Positions 59,271 through 64,000 of a stretch of 64,000 nt of DNA are shown here, one piece after another. Made by a program: the position numbers and the translations under genes. Every line of letters starts with the position of its first letter. Position 1 is the stretch's first letter. The stretch covers positions 3,908 through 67,907 of the forward strand of contig NZ_JAPWBR010000010.1 of assembly GCF_041433555.1 (NCBI RefSeq), read 5' to 3'. Below the pieces are notes generated by a model. It was not told the origin of the DNA, did not search any database, and was given only the letters and a program-made list of their open reading frames with translations. The DNA comes from Granulicatella sp041433555. GTDB lineage: Bacteria; Bacillota; Bacilli; Lactobacillales; Aerococcaceae.

Positions 59271-60111
59271 AAAGTTTTATGAACTTGGTTTGTATGAAAA
59301 ATCAATGCCAAACACACTTAGTTTTAGAGAAAAGTTAGAAACAGTTAAAGCAACTGGATTTGACTTTTTGGAGATCAGTATTGATGAAACTGATGAAAAA
59401 TTAAGTCGTCTAGAATGGACAAAAGAAGAACGCCAACAATTAGTAAACGATATGTTTGAAACAGGTGTTCCGATTCGTTCAATGTGCTTAAGTGGCCACC
59501 GTAAATATCCATTTGGATCTCACGACGAAGCTACTCGCGCACGTAGTCTAGAAATCATGGAAAAAGCGATTCAATTAGCAGATGATTTAGGTGTTCGTGT
59601 AATCCAATTAGCTGGATACGATGTTTACTACGAAGAAGGAGATGCAGTAACATTAGATTACTTCATTCAAAACCTTAAGAAAGCTACTGAAATGGCTTCT
59701 CAAAAAGGAATTCTTCTTGGGTTCGAAACAATGGAAACTCCATTTATGAATACTGTAGAAAAATCTATGCGTTTTGTTGAATTGGTGAAATCACCATACT
59801 TACAAGTATATCCAGATTCAGGTAACTTAATGAACGCATCATTAGAACCTGGTGCAAAAAATGTATACGAAGATATTGAATTAGGAAGAGGGCACATTGT
59901 TGCTGCTCACCTAAAAGAAACAATTCCCGGACATTACCGTGAAATTCCATTTGGTACTGGCCAAATCGATTTCAAACGCATGGTTGATACATTCTTATCA
60001 ATCGGAGTAAATCGTTTCACTGGTGAATTCTGGTACGTAGGTCAAGAAAACTGGTTAGAAGACATCAAGTTTGCCAACCAATTCTTAAGATCTCATTTTC
60101 CAAATAAATAA
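59260..60111 (+). CDS. ulaE: L-xylulose-5-phosphate 3-epimerase (L-ribulose-5-phosphate 3-epimerase)
   Basis: A TIM-barrel epimerase interconverting L-xylulose 5-phosphate and L-ribulose 5-phosphate. The 283-residue product starts MDNKKFYELGLYEKSMP. ATG 59260 is favoured because GGAGCG at 59244-59249 lies ten bases ahead; the in-frame ATG at 59251 is too close. Family motifs are FDFLEISIDE, SMCLSGHRKYPFGS, LGFETMETPFMNTV, YPDSGNL, AHLKETIPGHYREIPFGTG and GEFWY. It is the last gene of the operon, before a strong terminator. Confidence 0.93.
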   Translation: MDNKKFYELGLYEKSMPNTLSFREKLETVKATGFDFLEISIDETDEKLSRLEWTKEERQQLVNDMFETGVPIRSMCLSGHRKYPFGSHDEATRARSLEIMEKAIQLADDLGVRVIQLAGYDVYYEEGDAVTLDYFIQNLKKATEMASQKGILLGFETMETPFMNTVEKSMRFVELVKSPYLQVYPDSGNLMNASLEPGAKNVYEDIELGRGHIVAAHLKETIPGHYREIPFGTGQIDFKRMVDTFLSIGVNRFTGEFWYVGQENWLEDIKFANQFLRSHFPNK

Positions 60112-60118
60112 TAAGATT

Positions 60119-60152
60119 GAAACCTTCCTACATTAGGGAGGTTTCTTTTTTT
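60119..60152 (+). terminator. Terminator of the ula operon
   Basis: GAAACCTTCCTA (60119-60130), CAT loop, TAGGGAGGTTTC (60134-60145), followed by seven T. Confidence 0.9.
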
Positions 60153-60159
60153 GGTCTTA

Positions 60160-60193
60160 AATACCGAACATTCGCGTTTTATAGTTCGTATTT
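60160..60193 (+). promoter_or_regulatory. Inverted pair of PurR boxes upstream of the phn-type importer
   Basis: AATACCGAACATT (60160-60172) matches the PurBox consensus AWWWCCGAACWWT at every position. Opposed to it, ATAGTTCGTATTT (60181-60193) matches the inverse form at 12 of 13. A weaker third site TTTTTTCGGTATT lies at 60209-60221. This suggests control by a PurR-type purine regulator. Confidence 0.6.
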
Positions 60194-60227
60194 CACACGC
60201 TTACATTGTTTTTTCGGTATTTGAAAT

Positions 60228-60260
60228 ATGTAAAATATATGAAAATACTCATATTTACAT
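60228..60260 (+). repeat. Imperfect inverted repeat in the phn control region
   Basis: ATGTAAAATATATGA (60228-60242) and TCATATTTACAT (60249-60260) form an A+T-rich dyad with small bulges. It could be an operator or part of a second promoter (TAAAAT at 60231-60236). Confidence 0.35.
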
Positions 60261-60269
60261 CGTTATGGG

Positions 60270-60298
60270 TTGTAATTTTCGTGTATGTCTTGTAAGAT
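60270..60298 (+). promoter_or_regulatory. Probable promoter of phnDCEE
   Basis: TTGTAA (60270-60275), 17-bp spacer, TAAGAT (60293-60298). The 212-bp gap between the ula terminator and phnD holds this, the PurR-like boxes and the A+T-rich dyad. Confidence 0.42.
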
Positions 60299-60364
60299 TA
60301 TAAAAGGGGTTAAGAATATCTTAATTTCTAACTATATAACCGTATCTTAGGAGGATATTTTTTT

Positions 60365-61423
60365 ATGAAAAAGTCTTTTTGGTCTAAATTAGCAATTGGT
60401 TTATCATCATTGGCGCTTTTAGCGGGGTGCTCAAGTAATTCAGGTTCTGAATCATCTCAAACTCAAAGTGGTTCAAAAACAATCGATACTTTAAAAGTTG
60501 CTTTTGTTCCTTCACGTGACCCTGAAACAATTGTTACAACAACAGAACCATTAAAAGAATTATTGAAAAAAGAGTTAGCTAAAGAAGGCTACGATGTTAA
60601 AAACGTGGACATCACTGTCGGAACAAGTTTTGACGCAGTAGGGGAAGCATTAGCATCTGGTAGTGCGGATGTAGGTTTCTTACCTGGTGGTACTTATGTT
60701 TTATACGACAAAGAAGTTGACGTATTATTAACAGCTACTCGTGATAACTTATTAAAAGATTCTTCTAATCCAAAAGACTGGAATGATGGAAAAGCAACAG
60801 AACGTGGTAAAGAGCAAGCCACTTCATATAAAGGTTTAATCATTGCTGGTCCTACTGAGAAAGGGAAAGAATTAGCAGCGAAAATCAACAGCGGTCAAGA
60901 ATTAACTTGGGACGATTTAAACTCTGCTAAATGGGGAGTATTAGGAACTTCATCTTCTTCAGGTTATATCTACCCAACATTATGGTTACAAGATAAATAC
61001 GGTAAAGGTATTTCTGACTTACAAAACGTTGTACAATCTGACTCATACGCAAGTTCTGCAGCTCGTTTAGCATCAGGACAAATTGATATCATGGTTGGTT
61101 ATGCTGACGTTCGTAATGACTACGCTAAGAAATGGACTAGCGATTACGGCCGTTCAGAAGACATCTTCAAAGAAACAAACGTTATCGGTGTTACTCCAGA
61201 TATTTATAATGACACAATTTCAGTAAGTAAAGCTTCTCCAATCGTAGACGATGCATTTAAAGAAGCATTTGCAAACGCAATGATGAATATCGCTAAGACA
61301 GATGAAGGTAAAGAAATCATCAAGATTTACTCTCATAAAGGATATAAGAAAGCTAACGCTAGCGACTACGATAAAGAACGTGAAGCACAAAAATTACTTA
61401 AAAAACTAAAATCAGGTAACTAA
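60365..61423 (+). CDS. phnD: Phosphate/phosphonate-type ABC transporter substrate-binding lipoprotein (PhnD family)
   Basis: A 352-residue lipoprotein with lipobox LALLAGCSS (Cys22) and a Ser/Gln-rich linker. The PhnD-type periplasmic fold starts DTLKVAFVPSRDPETIV; EALASGSADVGFLPGGTY, GVLGTSSSSGYIYPTLWL and AARLASGQIDIMVGYADVRNDY are family-typical. It delivers its ligand to the PhnE permeases. Whether that is phosphonate, phosphite, phosphate or another phosphorylated compound is not evident; no C-P lyase genes are present. ATG 60365 follows AGGAGG with a ten-base spacer. Confidence 0.9.
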   Translation: MKKSFWSKLAIGLSSLALLAGCSSNSGSESSQTQSGSKTIDTLKVAFVPSRDPETIVTTTEPLKELLKKELAKEGYDVKNVDITVGTSFDAVGEALASGSADVGFLPGGTYVLYDKEVDVLLTATRDNLLKDSSNPKDWNDGKATERGKEQATSYKGLIIAGPTEKGKELAAKINSGQELTWDDLNSAKWGVLGTSSSSGYIYPTLWLQDKYGKGISDLQNVVQSDSYASSAARLASGQIDIMVGYADVRNDYAKKWTSDYGRSEDIFKETNVIGVTPDIYNDTISVSKASPIVDDAFKEAFANAMMNIAKTDEGKEIIKIYSHKGYKKANASDYDKEREAQKLLKKLKSGN

Positions 61424-61449
61424 TAAAATTTGTAATGAATATCAAATGA

Positions 61450-61479
61450 GGGTTAGGATATTTCTCCTGACCCTTTTTT
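61450..61479 (+). terminator. Attenuating terminator between phnD and phnC
   Basis: GGGTTAGGA (61450-61458), six-base loop, TCCTGACCC (61465-61473), six T. Its position inside the operon would give more binding protein than ATPase or permease. Confidence 0.8.
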
Positions 61480-61496
61480 GAGAGAGAGGCAATAAA

Positions 61497-62258
61497 ATGA
61501 TTAAATTCGAGAACGTATCTAAGACTTATCCAAACGGGGTTAAAGGTCTTAAAAATATTAATTTAGAAATTGAACAAGGAGAATTCGTATCGATTATCGG
61601 GCTTTCTGGTGCCGGTAAATCAACATTAATTCGTACGATTAATCGTATGCTAGATATTAGCGAAGGGAAATTAACAGTTGATGGAATCGATGTTACGAAA
61701 TTAAAAGGGAAATCTCTACGTAAATTCCGTAGAAATAAGGTGGGGATGATCTTCCAATCATTCAACTTAGTAACAAGAACAACGGTTATCAAGAACGTAT
61801 TAACTTCAATCGTTCCTGACATTCCATTCTTCCGTTCATTATTCGGTATCTATACAAAACAAGAGAAATTACATGCGTTAGAAGCATTAGATAAAGTTGG
61901 CATTGTAGATAAAGCATTTATTCGTGCAGACCAATTATCAGGTGGCCAACAACAACGTGTGGCCTTAGCTCGTACATTGGCTCAAAATCCAGAAATTATT
62001 CTTGCCGACGAACCAGTTGCGGCTCTTGACCCAGTAACTGCAAAACGCGTTATGGAAGACTTTAAACGCATTAATAAGGATATGAACATCTCAATCCTTT
62101 TAAATATTCACCACGTTGAATTAGCGCTTGAATACGCAGATCGCATTCTCGGAATTCGAGATGGTGAAATCGTATATGATGGTCCTAGTTCAGAAGTTAC
62201 ACCAGAAGTCTTGGATCTAATTTATAAAGGAAAGGCGGAGGAGTTACATGAAGCTTAA
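61497..62258 (+). CDS. phnC: Phosphonate-type ABC transporter ATP-binding protein
   Basis: The 253-residue ATPase of the importer. Walker A is GLSGAGKST (35-43); the Q-loop lies in GMIFQSFNLV; the signature is LSGGQQQRVALARTL; Walker B is ILADEPVAALDP; and the switch His is in LNIHHVELAL. It ends GKAEELHEA; the codons for these last residues are shared with the RBS and start of the following permease gene, an 11-base overlap. Confidence 0.94.
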   Translation: MIKFENVSKTYPNGVKGLKNINLEIEQGEFVSIIGLSGAGKSTLIRTINRMLDISEGKLTVDGIDVTKLKGKSLRKFRRNKVGMIFQSFNLVTRTTVIKNVLTSIVPDIPFFRSLFGIYTKQEKLHALEALDKVGIVDKAFIRADQLSGGQQQRVALARTLAQNPEIILADEPVAALDPVTAKRVMEDFKRINKDMNISILLNIHHVELALEYADRILGIRDGEIVYDGPSSEVTPEVLDLIYKGKAEELHEA

Positions 62259-62410
62259 AGAACTCTTCACACCTAAAGAATGTACATTAGAAAACGGGAC
62301 AACGGTCAAAGAACCACGCTTAATTGCGAGGAGTTACATGAAGCTTAAAGAACTCTTCGCACCAAAAGAATATACATTAGAAAACGGGACAACGGTTAAA
62401 GAACCACGCT
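62238..62410 (+). repeat. 90-bp tandem duplication at the phnC-phnE junction
   Basis: Copies at 62238-62320 and 62328-62410 are 83 bases each with four differences and a period of exactly 90. Each contains GAGGAG, the spacer and an ATG (62248 and 62338). The duplicated block also repeats the last codons and stop of phnC. Confidence 0.95.
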
Positions 62411-63156
62411 CTAAAGTGATTTTTATTACCATCTTACTATTAATTGCAATGTACTTTGCAGGTAAGATTACTGGTTTTAACTTAAAAACATTGATGACTC
62501 GCGGAGGCCAATTCTTCGTTATTATCGGTAAAATGTTCCCACCAAATTGGGAATACTCAAGTTCTATCTGGGATCCATTAATTGATACGATTAAGATGTC
62601 ATTACTTGGATCGTTACTAGGTTCGATTCTAGTAATTCCTTTTGCAATTATTGCATCAAGCAACATTGTTAAAAACAAATTTATCATTAGTTTAAGCCGT
62701 TTATTCTTAAGTGTGGTACGTACATTACCTACATTAGTAACAGCCTTAATTGCGACTTATATTTTCGGTTTAGGTACAATTGCTGGTACATTTGCGATTG
62801 CTACATATACATTTGCGTATTGCGGTAAACAACTATATGAACAAATTGAAACAGTTGATATGGGCGCTTTCGAAGCTGCAGAAGCACTAGGAGCAACAAA
62901 AGGAAAAGCATTCTCTAATGCCATTATTCCTCAGATTTTACCAGGATACATCGCATCTTCTTTATACTGTTTTGAAGGGAACGTTCGTTACGCTTCAATT
63001 CTTGGGTATGTTGGTGCCGGTGGTATCGGGATTATCTTAAACGAAAACTTAGGATGGCGTGAATATAGCAATGTCGGTATGATTTTAGTAATTTTATTCT
63101 TTACTGTAGTTATTATCGAAAGTATTAGTTATTATTTACGTACTAAATTAGCGTAG
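62248..63156 (+). CDS. phnE: Phosphonate-type ABC transporter permease, first PhnE (duplicated N-terminus)
   Basis: An inner-membrane permease with about six hydrophobic segments. The cytosolic EAA loop is visible as GAFEAAEALGATKGKAFSNAIIPQILP. From ATG 62248 the product is 302 residues and starts with two near-identical copies of MKLKELFxPKExTLENG. From ATG 62338 it is 272 residues with a single copy, the more usual size. Both starts have the same GAGGAG RBS, so two forms may be made. The start given is the longer one. The binding partner is PhnD and the motor PhnC. Confidence 0.9.
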   Translation: MKLKELFTPKECTLENGTTVKEPRLIARSYMKLKELFAPKEYTLENGTTVKEPRSKVIFITILLLIAMYFAGKITGFNLKTLMTRGGQFFVIIGKMFPPNWEYSSSIWDPLIDTIKMSLLGSLLGSILVIPFAIIASSNIVKNKFIISLSRLFLSVVRTLPTLVTALIATYIFGLGTIAGTFAIATYTFAYCGKQLYEQIETVDMGAFEAAEALGATKGKAFSNAIIPQILPGYIASSLYCFEGNVRYASILGYVGAGGIGIILNENLGWREYSNVGMILVILFFTVVIIESISYYLRTKLA

Positions 63157-63168
63157 GAGGGGACAACT

Positions 63169-63978
63169 ATGAATGAAGCAGTATTAAATCAATATCAAAA
63201 AGCCCCTCGTACTTGGATCGTAAAATTAATTGTTGTTTTAATTCTTGTAACACTTGTTGCTTGGTCTGGAACAACGATTGAATTAAGTAAAATTCCTGAA
63301 AATGGGGCAGAAATCTCTAAAAATATTATTAAAGGGATTTTCACACCAGATACAACTTTGTTATTCGATATGTCGAATAAAGGTGTCGCTTATCTTTTAT
63401 TAGAAACAATCTGTATTGCGTTTCTAGGAACATTAGTTGGTTCGATTTTAGCAATCCCATTTGCGTTCTTATCTGCAACGAATATCGTTCCAAAGCCAGT
63501 AGCATTAATCTTCCGTACAGTAATCATGGCCATTCGTACGGTACCAACTCTGATTTACGGATTAATGTTTATCCGTGTAACTGGACCAGGTCCGTTCACA
63601 GGATTATTAACGATGTCTGTAGCATCAATCGGGATGATTTCTAAGCTTTATATTGAAGCCATCGAAGACTTAGATTACAAGATTTTAGAGTCATTAGACG
63701 CTAGTGGCTGTAATTTATATCAAAAGATTCGTTTTGGGATCTTACCGCAGTTAATCCCTTCATTTATCTCAACAGTGATTTATCGTTTTGATATGAACTT
63801 AAGAGATGCAACGGTTCTAGGGATGGTTGGTGCCGGTGGTATCGGTTCACCATTAATGTTTGCCATGAGTGCTTATAAATGGAATGAAGTAGGGGCAATT
63901 CTATGTGGATTAATCATTCTAGTATTATTCATTGAGTTTGTATCTACTAAGATTCGCACACGTTTAGCACGTGGTTAA
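63169..63978 (+). CDS. phnE: Phosphonate-type ABC transporter permease, second PhnE
   Basis: A 269-residue permease, paralogous to the preceding one, with about six membrane segments. The EAA loop is KILESLDASGCNLYQKIRFGILPQLIPS. Shared PhnE features are IRTVPTLIYGLMFI, RDATVLGMVGAGGIGSPL and a C-terminal IRTRLARG. The two permeases probably form a heterodimer. The RBS is AGGAGGGG. The window ends 22 bases after the stop, so whether further genes follow is unknown. Confidence 0.92.
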   Translation: MNEAVLNQYQKAPRTWIVKLIVVLILVTLVAWSGTTIELSKIPENGAEISKNIIKGIFTPDTTLLFDMSNKGVAYLLLETICIAFLGTLVGSILAIPFAFLSATNIVPKPVALIFRTVIMAIRTVPTLIYGLMFIRVTGPGPFTGLLTMSVASIGMISKLYIEAIEDLDYKILESLDASGCNLYQKIRFGILPQLIPSFISTVIYRFDMNLRDATVLGMVGAGGIGSPLMFAMSAYKWNEVGAILCGLIILVLFIEFVSTKIRTRLARG

Positions 63979-64000
63979 TAAATCTATTAAATAACAAAAA

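Noticed and set aside
60153..60364. Purine riboswitch upstream of phnD
   Set aside because: The conserved purine-aptamer core sequences are absent; the CCGAAC elements are better read as DNA PurR boxes.

Overview
The window is a low-G+C Firmicute chromosome segment (G+C roughly 37-39 percent by eye). AGGAGG-type ribosome binding sites, several TTGACA-17-TATAAT promoters, a T-box leader, CodY, PyrR, RqcH, CtpA and a lone ParE/ParC pair point to Lactobacillales. Gene content is compatible with a Granulicatella/Carnobacteriaceae-type organism, but that placement is inference from general knowledge. Most of the window is core chromosome on the plus strand. No rRNA, tRNA, prophage, insertion sequence or CRISPR array was found.

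Layout. (1) 1-10.9 kb: a partial Xre regulator cut by the left edge, then mnmA and recD2. A tightly packed operon follows: an ACT-domain PheB-like regulator, a HAD phosphatase, a MATE pump, a CPBP protease, DUF1858 and a DUF438/hemerythrin/PAS protein. A Na/Pi cotransporter closes the block. (2) 10.9-15.9 kb: a two-gene toxin-antitoxin-like module behind palindromic operators, an ABC-F protein, a nucleoside deoxyribosyltransferase, a secreted 3D-domain wall protein behind a WalR-type site, and a Cof-type HAD phosphatase. (3) 15.9-29 kb: a T-box controlled hisS-aspS pair, a DeoR regulator, trmK-nif3-pepT, rqcH, pcp, hemW, an AEC carrier and a D-2-hydroxyacid dehydrogenase. (4) 29-37 kb: hemolysin-III family protein (minus strand), deoD-ctpA-lepB, mgtC, a nitroreductase, rbgA-rnhB and dprA. 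(5) 37-44.7 kb: topA, a roughly 600-bp gene-free stretch holding tandem palindromic units, then xerC-hslV-hslU-codY and an aldose epimerase. (6) 44.7-54.1 kb: plsY (minus), parE-parC, two secreted proteins (minus), and lspA-rluD-pyrR. (7) 54.1-60.1 kb: a complete anaerobic L-ascorbate operon in the order ulaD, ulaG, ulaC, ulaA, ulaB, ulaF, ulaE. (8) 60.1-64 kb: a phnD-phnC-phnE-phnE type ABC importer behind PurR-box-like sites.

Working together: the ula genes form a full route. The PTS (ulaA/B/C) imports and phosphorylates ascorbate; UlaG opens the lactone, UlaD decarboxylates, and UlaE and UlaF epimerise the product to D-xylulose 5-phosphate. XerC, HslVU and CodY form the conserved Firmicute block for chromosome resolution, proteolysis and nutritional control. 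Signal peptidases I and II, CtpA and three secreted wall-type proteins make export and envelope a recurring theme.

The items most worth a second look are: the tandem palindromic array between topA and xerC; PurBoxes in front of a phosphonate-type importer; a T-box whose specifier region reads both Asp (GAC) and His (CAC) in front of hisS-aspS; a 90-bp tandem duplication that gives phnE two in-frame starts; a dprA ribosome binding site buried in a terminator stem; and an exact 14-bp inverted repeat pair flanking the ula promoter.
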